Below, one piece after another: positions 18,670-27,728 of a stretch of DNA of 64,000 nucleotides (positions within the stretch are counted from its first letter, which is position 1; every line of letters begins with the position of its first letter). Source of the DNA: Burkholderia pyrrocinia (GTDB lineage Bacteria > Pseudomonadota > Gammaproteobacteria > Burkholderiales > Burkholderiaceae). The position numbers and the translations under genes were made by a program. Below the pieces are notes generated by a model that saw nothing but the letters and a program-made list of their open reading frames with translations, had not been told where the DNA came from and did not search any database. The stretch lies in contig NZ_CP024902.1 of the NCBI RefSeq assembly GCF_003330765.1, positions 2,914,001-2,978,000 of the forward strand, written 5' to 3'.

Positions 18670-19308
18670 TCAGGCTTTCCCGCCATCCTGCGCGCCGCCG
18701 TTCGCGGCCGCCTTCTTCTTGTCGCCGATCCGGCTCTCCTGCCCTGCGAGCAGCTTCGAAATGTTGCCGCGGTGACGCCACACGAGCAGTACGCTCATCG
18801 CAAGCACGGCCCACGCGACCGGGTTGTGGCCCGTGCCGAACAGGAACACGTCGAACACCGGCGCGAACACGGCCGCCACCAGCGCCGCGAGCGACGAATA
18901 ACGGAAGAAGAACGCGACGATCAGCCAGGTCAGCGCGGTCGCGAGCCCGAGCACCGGGTGCACGGCGAGCAGCACGCCAGCCGCGGTCGCGACGCCCTTG
19001 CCGCCCTGGAAGCGGAAGAACACCGGATACAGGTGGCCGAGGAACACGGCGATCGCGACCCATGCGACCGCGACGTCGGGCAGGCCGAGGCGCCGCGCGA
19101 GCCAGACGGCGATCCAGCCCTTGAACGCGTCGCCGACGAGCGTCAGGATCGCGGCCTTCTTGTTGCCGCTGCGCAGCACGTTGGTCGCGCCGGGATTCTT
19201 CGACCCGTACGAACGCGGGTCGGCCAGGCCCATCGTGGCGCTGACGACGACGGCGAACGACACCGAGCCGATCAGGTAGGCAACGAGGGCGGCGAGCAGG
19301 ATCTGCAT
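18670..19308 (-). CDS. plsY: glycerol-3-phosphate acyltransferase PlsY
   Basis: 212 residues with about five membrane segments and the three PlsY loops: [33 protein letters not shown] and GHRGN-like [11 protein letters not shown]. It transfers acyl from acyl-phosphate to glycerol-3-phosphate to start phospholipid synthesis. The C-terminal tail is Lys/Gly rich ([16 protein letters not shown]) and probably disordered. The next gene upstream on the same strand is ybaK, 108 bp away. Confidence 0.96.
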   Translation of the reverse strand: MQILLAALVAYLIGSVSFAVVVSATMGLADPRSYGSKNPGATNVLRSGNKKAAILTLVGDAFKGWIAVWLARRLGLPDVAVAWVAIAVFLGHLYPVFFRFQGGKGVATAAGVLLAVHPVLGLATALTWLIVAFFFRYSSLAALVAAVFAPVFDVFLFGTGHNPVAWAVLAMSVLLVWRHRGNISKLLAGQESRIGDKKKAAANGGAQDGGKA

Positions 19309-19416
19309 GCGGAGGACTCTTCTTTCAACGTATCGGTAAAGGGACGGCTATGCGCGGCAAGCCGAAACGGCGCCCATTCTACCGAACGAGCGCGGCCTGC
19401 CATGAAGGTGAAACCC

Positions 19417-19908
19417 TCAGTCGACGCTCGCGCACTGCACAGGCTGCGCGCCGAGCAGCGACGTGAGCACCGCCGGCTCGAGGCTGACGAGGTAGCCGCG
19501 ACGCCCGCCGTTCAGGTAGATCGTCGGCAATTCGAGGATCGTCGCCTCGACGTAGACGGGCATCGTCTTGCGCGTGCCGAACGGCGACGTGCCGCCGACG
19601 AGATAGCCCGAATGGCGGTTCGCGACCTCGGGCTTGCACGGCTCGACGCGCTTCGCGCCGATCTGCCGCGCGAGGTTCTTCGTCGACACGGTGCGGTTGC
19701 CGTGCATCAGCACGATCAGCGGCTTCGCGTGCTCATCCTCCATCACGAGCGTCTTCACGACACAGTGCTCATCGACGCCGAGCTGGCGCGCCGATTCGCC
19801 GGTGCCGCCGTGCTCGACGTATTCGTAAGGATGCTCGCCGAACGCGACCCCGTGACGGCGCAACAGCTGGGTCGCGGGAGTTTCGGACACGTGTCTGGAT
19901 TTGCTCAT
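19417..19908 (-). CDS. ybaK: Cys-tRNA(Pro)/Cys-tRNA(Cys) deacylase YbaK
   Basis: 163 residues of the YbaK/ProX editing fold. VVKTLVMEDEHAKPLIVLM, GAKRVEPCKPEVANRHSGYL and GGTSPFGTRK are the family motifs; the Lys in VVKTL is the key residue. It hydrolyses Cys mischarged onto tRNA(Pro). It lies between plsY and a divergent CoA ligase gene. Confidence 0.94.
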   Translation of the reverse strand: MSKSRHVSETPATQLLRRHGVAFGEHPYEYVEHGGTGESARQLGVDEHCVVKTLVMEDEHAKPLIVLMHGNRTVSTKNLARQIGAKRVEPCKPEVANRHSGYLVGGTSPFGTRKTMPVYVEATILELPTIYLNGGRRGYLVSLEPAVLTSLLGAQPVQCASVD

Positions 19909-20137
19909 GGCGGCATTCTAATGGCGAACGCTCGGCGGGCGGGCAATGGCGCGCCGGCGGTATACTCGCCGCCCGTTTTCCGCCGGCCGGCCTCCCGCAT
20001 CGCCGCAACGATTCCGCCCGTCATCATTGCGGACCTCGCGAAGCGCTATTGCCCGATTGGCCGATTGTGGCGCGCGCGTCGTCATGGCACGATCGTTCGC
20101 AAACATCGTCAGCCGCCGCCCCTTTTCTGGAGACGCC

Positions 20138-21700
20138 ATGCCCTCGCCCACCCGTTCATCCGAGCCGCTCGACGTCGATGCGCTGCTCGCCGCGCTGCCT
20201 CGCCGCATCGCCGACGTGCCCGCGCGCTGGGCCGCGCATGCGCCCGCGCACCCGGCGCTGATCGAGGACGCGCGCCGCCTGTCGTACGGCGACCTGTCGC
20301 AGGCCGTCGATGCGGCGGCCGCGCTGCTCGCGAGCCTCGGCGTGCAAGGCGGCGACCGCGTGATGATCGTCGCCGAAAACTGCGTCGCGCAGATCGTGTT
20401 GCTGTTCGCGGTCGCCCGCATCGACGCGTGGGCGCTCGTGTCGAACGCGCGGCTGTCGGCCGGCGAACTCGATGCGATCACCGCGCACGCGCGTCCGAAG
20501 CTGATCGCGTTCGCGACGGACCCATCGCCCGATGCGCGCGCGCATGCCGCGCGGCACGGCGCGACGCCCGCCGCCGCGCTGCCGGTCGACATCGGCGCGT
20601 GGTCGTATCACGTCGACGCGAGCGCGCCGCGCGAACCGGTGGCCGCCGACGGCGCCGCGCAATGTGCGGCGCTGATCTACACGACCGGCACGACAGGCGC
20701 ACCGAAAGGCGTGATGCTGTCGCACCGCAACCTGCTGTTCATCGCGGCGACGTCGAGCACGCTGCGCCGCGTGTCGCCCGACGACGTCGTCTACACGGTG
20801 CTGCCGGTGTCGCATGTGTACGGGCTCGCGTCGGTCTGCCTCGGCAGCCTGTACGCGGGCGCGACGCTGCGGCTCGCCCCGCGCTTTGCGCCGGAAGCCG
20901 TGCGCGTCGCGCTCGCCGACGAAGGCGTCACGATCTTCCAGGGCGTACCCGCGATGCACGCGAAGCTGCTCGAACACCTGCACACGCACGGCCACGCATG
21001 GCATGCGCCGCGGCTGCGCTTCGCGTATTCGGGCGGCTCGCCGCTCGACGCGAACCTGAAGGCGCGCGTCGAGCGCCTGTACGGCGTGCCGCTGCACAAC
21101 GGCTACGGAATGACCGAAAGCAGCCCGACGATCACGCAGACGCCGCTCGACGCGCCGCGCGCCGACAGTTCGGTCGGCGTGCCGATTCCGGGCGTGGACA
21201 TGCGCATCGTCGCGCCGGACGGCACCGACGTGCCGCAAGGCGAAGTCGGCGAGATCCGCGTGCGCGGGCCGAACGTGATGCTCGGCTACTACCGCAACGC
21301 GGACGCGACGCGCGCGGCCGTCTCGCCGGACGGCTGGCTGAGCACTGGCGATCTCGCACGGCAGGAGGCGGACGGCGCGGTGACGATCGCGGGCCGCAGC
21401 AAGGAGTTGATCATCCGGTCAGGCTTCAACGTGTATCCGGTCGAAGTCGAACAGGTGCTGAACGCGCATCCGGACGTCGTACAGGCTGCCGTCATCGGCC
21501 GCGCGGTCGAAGGCAACGAGGAAGTGCTCGCGTTCGTCGAGCGGGTGCCGGGCACCGCGGCGGACGAAGCGGCGTTGCACGCATGGTGCGCGGAGCGGCT
21601 CGCGCCTTACAAACGCCCTGCGCATATCCGCGTGCTCGACGCGCTGCCGGCCGCGTCGACGGGCAAGGTGCTGAAGCACAAGCTGCGCGAGCTGATCTGA
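20138..21700 (+). CDS. AMP-dependent acyl-CoA synthetase/ligase
   Basis: 520 residues of the ANL superfamily. Motifs in order: ATP loop YTTGTTGAPKGVMLS, GYGMTESSP, STGDLA, the hinge RSKELIIRSGFNVYPVEVE (given as GRSKELIIRSG and GFNVYPVEVE) and the C-terminal Lys in PAASTGKVLKHKLRELI. It activates a carboxylic acid as acyl-AMP and then acyl-CoA. The substrate is not evident; the small size and the GFNVYP hinge fit medium- or short-chain or aromatic acids. The start at 20138 follows CTGGAGACGCC. The longer open frame upstream lacks family similarity. Confidence 0.88.
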   Translation: MPSPTRSSEPLDVDALLAALPRRIADVPARWAAHAPAHPALIEDARRLSYGDLSQAVDAAAALLASLGVQGGDRVMIVAENCVAQIVLLFAVARIDAWALVSNARLSAGELDAITAHARPKLIAFATDPSPDARAHAARHGATPAAALPVDIGAWSYHVDASAPREPVAADGAAQCAALIYTTGTTGAPKGVMLSHRNLLFIAATSSTLRRVSPDDVVYTVLPVSHVYGLASVCLGSLYAGATLRLAPRFAPEAVRVALADEGVTIFQGVPAMHAKLLEHLHTHGHAWHAPRLRFAYSGGSPLDANLKARVERLYGVPLHNGYGMTESSPTITQTPLDAPRADSSVGVPIPGVDMRIVAPDGTDVPQGEVGEIRVRGPNVMLGYYRNADATRAAVSPDGWLSTGDLARQEADGAVTIAGRSKELIIRSGFNVYPVEVEQVLNAHPDVVQAAVIGRAVEGNEEVLAFVERVPGTAADEAALHAWCAERLAPYKRPAHIRVLDALPAASTGKVLKHKLRELI

Positions 21701-21744
21701 CGCCGGCCGACGCGCACGACGGAGCGCGCCGCGCCGGACGCGCG

Positions 21745-22695
21745 CTAGCCGCGCGGGTGGTGTTGCGCGTGCAGCGTCTTCAGCCGCTCGCGCGCGACGT
21801 GCGTATAGATCTGCGTGGTCGAGATGTCGCTGTGGCCGAGCAGCATCTGCACGACGCGCAGGTCGGCGCCGTGGTTCAGCAGGTGCGTCGCGAACGCATG
21901 CCGCAGCGTGTGCGGCGACAGGTGCGCGCGCACATCGGCCTGCTGCGCGTGGCGCTTGATGATGTTCCAGAACTGCTGGCGCGTCATCCCGTCGCCGCGC
22001 GCGGTCACGAACAGCGCGTCGGCCGCGCGCGCGCCGAGCAGCGCCGGCCGCGCGTCGCGCAGGTAGCGCTCGATCCAGTCGTGCGCCATTTCGCCGAACG
22101 GCACGAGCCGCTCCTTCGAGCCCTTGCCCATCACGCGCACGACACCCTCGTTGAGGCCGACCTCGACGGTCTTCAGCGTCACGAGCTCGCTCACGCGCAG
22201 CCCGCTCGCGTACATCAGCTCGAGCATCGTGCGATCGCGCAGGCCGAGCGGCGTGCCGATGTCGGGCGCGCCGAGCAGCGCCTCGACCTGCGCCTCGGAC
22301 AGCGTCGACGGAAACCTGGCCGCCTGTTTCGCGGACGTGATCCGCAGCGTCGGGTCGGCGCTCGCGCGATGCTCGCGCACGGCCCAGCCGTAATAGCGAC
22401 GGAACACGGACAGCCGCCGGTTCGACGACGTCGCCTTGCCGTCGCTGCGCGCGGCAATGTAGCCCGTCACCATCGCCTCGTCGGCCGAATCGAGCGGCGC
22501 GTCGTGCGTCGCGGCCAGCCATTGGGAAAACAGCACCAGATCGCGCCGGTACGCGTCGAGCGTGTTGCGCGCGAGCCCGTGCTCGAGCCACAGCGCATCG
22601 CAGAACACGTCGATCGACGCACGGCTCGCGAGCAGCGCGGGCGATGCCGCGGCTGCATCGCCGTCGGCTTCGGGGGAAATCAGCGGTTCGCTCAT
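21745..22695 (-). CDS. xerD: tyrosine recombinase XerD
   Basis: 316 residues: an N-terminal SAM-like core-binding domain (LWLEHGLARNTLDAYRRDL) and a catalytic domain with the Arg in ASGLRVSELVTL, the HTLRHAFATHLL box, GHSDISTTQIYTHV and the catalytic Tyr therein. XerD with XerC resolves chromosome dimers at dif; no dif site is seen nearby. The start ATG overlaps the stop of ogt in an ATGA. A short N-terminal extension (~20 residues) precedes the conserved part. Confidence 0.95.
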   Translation of the reverse strand: MSEPLISPEADGDAAAASPALLASRASIDVFCDALWLEHGLARNTLDAYRRDLVLFSQWLAATHDAPLDSADEAMVTGYIAARSDGKATSSNRRLSVFRRYYGWAVREHRASADPTLRITSAKQAARFPSTLSEAQVEALLGAPDIGTPLGLRDRTMLELMYASGLRVSELVTLKTVEVGLNEGVVRVMGKGSKERLVPFGEMAHDWIERYLRDARPALLGARAADALFVTARGDGMTRQQFWNIIKRHAQQADVRAHLSPHTLRHAFATHLLNHGADLRVVQMLLGHSDISTTQIYTHVARERLKTLHAQHHPRG

Positions 22696-23162
22696 CGGTA
22701 CGGCACGCCCTCGTGCGCCAGCAGCCAGCGCTTCACCTTCTGGTAATAACCATTGTCGTCGTGGTTCGCGAAGCCGCCGAGGCCGCCGGCCGCGACCACG
22801 CGATGGCACGGAATCACGAGCGGGAAGTAGTTCGCGCCGCACGCCTGGCCGACCGCGCGCGGCGCGCTGCCGATCCGCTTCGCGACCTGGCCGTAGGTCA
22901 GCACCGTGCCGGGCGGGATATCGCTGATCACGTTCCACACGCGGTGCTGGAATGCGCTGCCGACTTCGGCGAGCGGCAGGTCGAAGCGCGCCGACGCACG
23001 CTCGAAATAACGTTCGATCTGCTTGACCGCGCGCTTCGCGAGCGGCGAGTCCGGCTCGACCGACTTCACCGATTCGGGCAGATAGACGATCTCGCGCACC
23101 ACCGCGGCGTCCGTGCGGATGCCGACCTTGCCGAACGGCGCGTCGATGACTGCATTGAACAT
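22692..23162 (-). CDS. ogt: methylated-DNA-protein cysteine methyltransferase
   Basis: 156 residues. The active-site motif is present as VIPCHRVVAAGGLGGF with the acceptor Cys, and the helix-turn-helix region LTYGQVAKRIGSAPRAVGQA precedes it. It repairs O6-alkylguanine by accepting the alkyl group. Start MFNAVIDAPFGKVG at 23162 follows GGAGGGGCA. It sits between queG and xerD on the same strand with an ATGA overlap to xerD. Confidence 0.95.
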   Translation of the reverse strand: MFNAVIDAPFGKVGIRTDAAVVREIVYLPESVKSVEPDSPLAKRAVKQIERYFERASARFDLPLAEVGSAFQHRVWNVISDIPPGTVLTYGQVAKRIGSAPRAVGQACGANYFPLVIPCHRVVAAGGLGGFANHDDNGYYQKVKRWLLAHEGVPYR

Positions 23163-23225
23163 TGCCCCTCCTGACCGATGGATGCGCGCGACACCGCCGC
23201 GCGCCGACGACACTTTACGCCGCCT

Positions 23226-24461
23226 TCACGCGGCACGCAGCGCCCATTCGACATGCTCGCGCACGACCGGCGACCGATCGTCGGCCCGCGCGCGCAACGC
23301 GGCGACGATCGCGTCGCGCGCCTGCGGCGCGAGCCGGTCGGCGCCCGTGCGCAGCGCATTGCCGAGCCCGACCGCGAGATTGCGCAGCCAGCTTTCGTAG
23401 CCGATGCGCCGGATCGCGCTGCCCTGCATCCGCGTATCGAACGCGTCGGCGTCCCACGCGAACAGCTCGACGAGCGTCGCGCGATCGAGGCCGTGCCGCA
23501 CGTCGAAATCGGCAACGGGTGCGGCCTGCGCGAACTTGTTCCACGGGCACACGAGCTGGCAGTCGTCGCAGCCGTACACGCGATTGCCGATCATCGGCCG
23601 CAGTGGTTCGGGGATGCTGCCTTTCAGTTCGATCGTCAGGTACGAGATGCAGCGGCGCGCGTCGACGCGGTACGGCTCGACGATCGCACCGGTCGGGCAG
23701 GCGTCGATGCAGCGCGTGCAACTGCCGCAGTGCGCGCCGGGCGTCTCGGGCGCGGTGTCGGGCGACGTGTGCGCGTCGGTCGGCAGCGGAATGTCGACGT
23801 AGATCTCGCCGAGGAAGAACAGCGAGCCGGCATCGCGCTGCAGCAGCAGCGTGTGCTTGCCACGCCAGCCGACGCCGGCCTTCTGCGCGAGTTCGACCTC
23901 GAGCACGGGTGCCGAATCGGTGAACACGCGATAGCCGAACGCGCCGATCTCGCCTTCGATACGCTCCGCGAGGGTCTGCAGCCGGTTGCGCAGCACCTTG
24001 TGATAGTCGCGGCCACGCGCATAGATCGACACGACGGCCGCCTGCGGATCATCGAGCCGCGCCCGTTCGCGCGCGCGCCAGTCGTGCGGCGCGAGCGCGC
24101 CCGGCTCGCCGCCGGGCGCGCCGGCGTCGAGCGTTTCGGCCGGCAGGTAGGCGAGCCGCACGGAGATCACGCGTCGCGTACCGGCCACAAGTTCGGCCGG
24201 CCGCGCGCGTTTCATCCCGTGTTTCGCCATATAATCCATTTCGCCGTGGCATCCGGCTTCCAGCCAGGCGGCGAGGCCTGCTTCGGCATCCGAGAGATCG
24301 GTACCGCTGATGCCGATCGCCCCGAAACCCAATTCGCGCCCCCACGCCCTGATGCGAGCGGCGAGCGCAGTCAACGCCGCATCATCGAGCGCGCACGGCG
24401 CCGCGCCTTCGGCACGAGTCGAAGGCTTGTCGGATGCAGAGAGTTCCGGTAATCGGTTCAT
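23226..24461 (-). CDS. queG: epoxyqueuosine reductase
   Basis: 411 residues. It has the cobalamin-binding N-terminal part (KHGMKRARPAELV) and two 4Fe-4S clusters (CGSCTRCIDACPTGAI, then CDDCQLVCPWNKF). HEAT-like C-terminal repeats follow (YESWLRNLAVGLGNAL, DRSPVVREHVEWAL). It makes the last step of queuosine synthesis in tRNA. The start MNRLPELSAS is 17 bp from the divergent tsaE start. Ogt and xerD follow on the same strand. Confidence 0.96.
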   Translation of the reverse strand: MNRLPELSASDKPSTRAEGAAPCALDDAALTALAARIRAWGRELGFGAIGISGTDLSDAEAGLAAWLEAGCHGEMDYMAKHGMKRARPAELVAGTRRVISVRLAYLPAETLDAGAPGGEPGALAPHDWRARERARLDDPQAAVVSIYARGRDYHKVLRNRLQTLAERIEGEIGAFGYRVFTDSAPVLEVELAQKAGVGWRGKHTLLLQRDAGSLFFLGEIYVDIPLPTDAHTSPDTAPETPGAHCGSCTRCIDACPTGAIVEPYRVDARRCISYLTIELKGSIPEPLRPMIGNRVYGCDDCQLVCPWNKFAQAAPVADFDVRHGLDRATLVELFAWDADAFDTRMQGSAIRRIGYESWLRNLAVGLGNALRTGADRLAPQARDAIVAALRARADDRSPVVREHVEWALRAA

Positions 24462-24478
24462 CGCACTATTTTACGAGA

Positions 24479-25033
24479 ATGCCAGCTACGTCCAGTCATA
24501 CGCCTCATGACGCCATGCTGTCCGCCCCATTCGCGGAGCGCGTGATCGCGCTCGCTGACCAAGCGGCGACCGAGGCCTTCGGCACCCGTTTCGCGCACGC
24601 GCTCGACGCGGCGCGCGCCGATCTCGCCCGCGCGCACGCGTTCGACGGGCTGCAGATCCAGCTGGTCGGCGATCTCGGCGCGGGCAAGACGAGCCTCGTG
24701 CGAGCCATCCTGCGCGGCCTCGGCCACCCGGGACGCGTGCGCAGCCCGACCTATACGCTCGTCGAGCCGTACGCGCTCGAACGCGACGATGGGGAACTTG
24801 AGGTCTATCACTTCGATCTGTATCGATTCAATGATCCGGCCGAATGGTCCGACGCAGGCTTTCGCGAATATTTCAATTCCAGCGCGATCTGCCTCGTCGA
24901 ATGGCCGCAACAGGCGGGCGCGCTGCTCGGCGTGCCCGATCTGGTCTTCTCGCTCGACGTGGATGGCGACGGCCGCGCCCTCACCGTCCGGGCGTATAGC
25001 GCTTCAGGAAAGGCATGTCTCGAAAGATGTTGA
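24479..25033 (+). CDS. tsaE: tRNA threonylcarbamoyladenosine ATPase TsaE
   Basis: 184 residues with Walker A GDLGAGKTSLVRAIL, the switch-like SPTYTLVEPY, HFDLYRF and the family motif CLVEWPQQAG. TsaE supports the TsaBD complex in t6A synthesis. The start is uncertain: ATG 24434 would overlap queG, 24479 is used here, and 24515 is also possible. Its 3' end overlaps the amidase gene by 19 bp, the same TsaE-amidase pairing as in E. coli (yjeE-amiB), but mutL does not follow here. Confidence 0.93.
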   Translation: MPATSSHTPHDAMLSAPFAERVIALADQAATEAFGTRFAHALDAARADLARAHAFDGLQIQLVGDLGAGKTSLVRAILRGLGHPGRVRSPTYTLVEPYALERDDGELEVYHFDLYRFNDPAEWSDAGFREYFNSSAICLVEWPQQAGALLGVPDLVFSLDVDGDGRALTVRAYSASGKACLERC

Positions 25034-26535
25034 TCAAACCGTTCCGCTCGATCGAATCGGCGGCCACCGCGACGCACAACTGGCGGCGCCGCCAGATCCT
25101 GTGCGCGGGCGCGTCGACGCTGGTGCTCGGTCTCGTCGCCCCGCGGCTCGCGCACGCGTCGTCGGTGCTCGGCGTGCGCGTCTGGCCCGCGCGCGATTAC
25201 ACGCGCGTCACGATCGAATCCGACCAGCCGCTGCAGAATAGCCAACAGCTGCTGCAGGGTCCCGACCGTCTCGTCGTCGACCTGACCGGCCTCGATCTCG
25301 ACCAGGCGCTGCGCGACCTCGTGTCGAAGATCGCGCCGAACGATCCGCAGATCCAGTCGGTGCGCGTCGGCCAGTATCAGCCGCACGTCGTGCGGATGGT
25401 GTTCGACCTGAAAGGCTCGGTAAAGCCGCAGGTGTTCACGCTGCCGCCGGTTGGCACCTACAAGTACCGGCTCGTGTTCGACCTGTATCCGGCCGTCGCG
25501 CCCGATCCGCTGACCGACCTGATCGCGCAGACGGAACGCAAGGAGCAGGCGCTCAACGACACGGCGCGCGCGCAGCAGATGCAGCCGCCGACCGCGCTGA
25601 ACGGGCCGGGCGCACCGCCGCCGCCCGCCGCGGGCGACAACAGCGACGCGTTCTTCCAGCGCTTCGCGCAGAACACGCCGCGCACGCCGCCGGCCGCCGG
25701 CGCGCCTTCGACGCCCGCGAAGCCGGCCGTCAAGCCGCCGCCCGTCATCGCGCGCCGCGACGACAGCGACGACGACGGCGACACCTACAAGTTCACCGCG
25801 CCGAAATCCGGCAAGGGCGGCACCGTGCGCCTGCTGACGGTCGCGATCGATCCGGGCCACGGCGGCGAGGATCCGGGCGCGATCGGCGGCGGCGGCACGT
25901 ACGAGAAGCACATCGCGCTCGACATCGCGAAGAAGCTGCGCGCGAAGATCGACGGGGCGCCGAACATGCGCGCGATGATGACCCGCGACGCCGACTTCTT
26001 CGTGCCGCTGAACGTGCGCGTGCAGAAGGCGCGCCGCGTGGGCGCCGACCTGTTCGTGTCGATCCACGCCGATGCGTTCACGACGCCGTCCGCGCGCGGC
26101 TCGTCGGTGTTCGCGCTATCCGACCACGGCGCGACGAGCGCCGCCGCGCGCTGGATGGCGAACAAGGAGAATTCGTCCGACCTGATCGGCGGCATCAATA
26201 TCAAGACAGCGGATGCGGCCGTGAACCGCGCGCTGTTCGACATGTCGACGACCGCGCAGATCCGCGACTCGCTGCGCTACGGCAACTACGTGCTGAAGGA
26301 AGTCGGCGGCATCAACAAGCTGCACAAGGGCTCGGTCGAGCAAGCCGGGTTCGCGGTGCTGAAGGCGCCCGACATTCCGTCGATCCTCGTCGAGACCGCG
26401 TTCATCAGCAACCCGGACGAAGAGCGCAGGCTCAACGACGAAAGCTATCGCGACGAGATGGCCGACGCGATCTTCCGCGGCATCAAGCGTTATTTCGCCG
26501 CGAATCCGCCGCTCGCGAAGAACCGGATGGCCTGA
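25015..26535 (+). CDS. N-acetylmuramoyl-L-alanine amidase (AMIN + Amidase_3), Tat-exported
   Basis: 506 residues. A twin-arginine signal (WRRRQILCAGASTLVLG, cleavage near AHA) precedes an AMIN domain (residues ~45-160). A Pro/Ala-rich linker (~190-255) follows, then a zinc amidase domain with AIDPGHGGEDPGAIG, KHIALDIAK, SIHADAF and LVETAFISN. It cleaves the peptide stem from MurNAc in the periplasm during daughter-cell separation. The layout and Tat signal resemble AmiC. The 19-bp overlap with tsaE implies co-translation. Confidence 0.94.
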   Translation: MSRKMLIKPFRSIESAATATHNWRRRQILCAGASTLVLGLVAPRLAHASSVLGVRVWPARDYTRVTIESDQPLQNSQQLLQGPDRLVVDLTGLDLDQALRDLVSKIAPNDPQIQSVRVGQYQPHVVRMVFDLKGSVKPQVFTLPPVGTYKYRLVFDLYPAVAPDPLTDLIAQTERKEQALNDTARAQQMQPPTALNGPGAPPPPAAGDNSDAFFQRFAQNTPRTPPAAGAPSTPAKPAVKPPPVIARRDDSDDDGDTYKFTAPKSGKGGTVRLLTVAIDPGHGGEDPGAIGGGGTYEKHIALDIAKKLRAKIDGAPNMRAMMTRDADFFVPLNVRVQKARRVGADLFVSIHADAFTTPSARGSSVFALSDHGATSAAARWMANKENSSDLIGGINIKTADAAVNRALFDMSTTAQIRDSLRYGNYVLKEVGGINKLHKGSVEQAGFAVLKAPDIPSILVETAFISNPDEERRLNDESYRDEMADAIFRGIKRYFAANPPLAKNRMA

Positions 26536-26589
26536 CGGCTTCCCTGGCCGTCCCTTCCCTGCCGCCGGCACGCAGCGCGTGCTGGCGCG

Positions 26590-27471
26590 TCACGACGCCG
26601 CGAAGCGGCGCATCAGTTTCCCGCCGAACACGTTCACCGCGAGCCCGCCCATCACGAGCGCCGTGCCGATCAGCTGCGTGCGCGTCAGATGCTCGTCGAG
26701 CAGCAGCGACGACGACGCGAGCCCGACGATCGGCACCAGCAGCGAGAACTGCGCGACCTGCGCGGCCGGGTAGCGCGACAGCAGGCGGCTCCACAGCCCG
26801 TAGCCGAGCAGCGTCGCGACGAACGCGAGATAGACGACCGCGAAGATCGATGCGCCGTTCAGCCCGGCGAGCGCGGTCGCGATCCGCTGCGGCCCTTCGA
26901 ACCACAGCGACAGCAGGAAGAACGGCACGGGCGGCACGAGGCTCGCCCACACGACGAGCGACACGAGGTTCGCACGGCCGACCTTCTTCGTGACGATATT
27001 GCCGAACGCCCACATCGCGGCCGAGCAGATGGTCAGCAGGAAGCCCGCGAGCGTCATCGCGTGGCCACCCTGCGCCGCGATCACGACGAGCCCGCCCGCG
27101 GCGATCGCGAGCCCGAACAGGTTCTGCACGTGCAGCCGCTCGCCGAGGAACAGCATCGCGAACACGAGCGTGAAGAACGCCTGCGACTGCAGCACGAGCG
27201 ACGCGAGGCCGGCCGGCATGCCGACGTACATGCCGGTGAACAGGAACACGAACTGGCCGAGCTGGATCGTCGCGCCGTACAGCACCAGCAGGCGCCACGG
27301 AATCTGCGGCCGGCGCACGAAGAACACCGCGGGCACGGCCGCGAGCGTGAAGCGCAGCGCGCCGAGCAGCATCGGCGGCATGCCGTGCAGGCCGACCTTG
27401 ATCACGACGAAGTTCACGCCCCACGCCAGGATCACGACCAGCGCAAGCAGCAAGTCCTTCGGGGCCATCAT
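26590..27471 (-). CDS. EamA/DMT family transporter
   Basis: 293 residues with ten predicted membrane segments in two EamA repeats (residues ~8-140 and ~150-285). The PKDLLLALVVILAWGVNFVV start and GLASLVLQSQAFFTLVFAM are typical of the YdeD/EamA-like amino-acid-metabolite exporters. I chose MMAPKD at 27471 because GGAGACGCCG stands just before it; a Met 11 codons upstream lacks that. The substrate is unknown. A palindromic intergenic repeat lies upstream. Confidence 0.88.
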   Translation of the reverse strand: MMAPKDLLLALVVILAWGVNFVVIKVGLHGMPPMLLGALRFTLAAVPAVFFVRRPQIPWRLLVLYGATIQLGQFVFLFTGMYVGMPAGLASLVLQSQAFFTLVFAMLFLGERLHVQNLFGLAIAAGGLVVIAAQGGHAMTLAGFLLTICSAAMWAFGNIVTKKVGRANLVSLVVWASLVPPVPFFLLSLWFEGPQRIATALAGLNGASIFAVVYLAFVATLLGYGLWSRLLSRYPAAQVAQFSLLVPIVGLASSSLLLDEHLTRTQLIGTALVMGGLAVNVFGGKLMRRFAAS

Positions 27472-27505
27472 CGGCGTCTCCTCGATTGTCGAATCGTTGT
27501 GCAAA

Positions 27506-27597
27506 GTGCCCCCGGCCCTGTCGCTTCGCGCCAGGCCCCCCCGAGAGGGTCATCCCCCAGCGGGACTTCCTTCGGGGCGGAAAACCTGGGGCGGCAC
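27506..27597. repeat. intergenic palindromic repeat (REP-like)
   Basis: Nested inverted segments GTGCC (27506-27510)/GGCAC (27593-27597) and CCCCAG (27555-27560)/CTGGGG (27586-27591) bracket very C/G-rich DNA. The run of C followed by GAGAGGGTCATCCCCCAGCG resembles intergenic elements I recall from Burkholderiales, but I cannot confirm copy number from one window. Confidence 0.4.
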
Positions 27598-27728
27598 GGC
27601 GTTTTCCTGTGAAGCCGGTCAGTCTACCGGGTTTCGCCGTACGGCCCGATACCCGCGCGGCAAGCATGGAATCGGCGGCGGGCGGCCGTACAATGACCGG
27701 CATCCCCCGCCGCCCCACAGGACCCGCC

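Noticed and set aside
21745..22695. phage integrase or genomic-island integrase
   Set aside because: The sequence and the ogt-queG neighbourhood match chromosomal XerD; there is no adjacent tRNA, att repeat or cargo.
18772..22746. 1324-codon open frame, the longest in the window
   Set aside because: It runs across yajQ's neighbour plsY, ybaK, the CoA ligase and xerD in the wrong frames; the product is Arg/Ala/His-rich low-complexity sequence without domains, typical of shadow frames in high-GC DNA.
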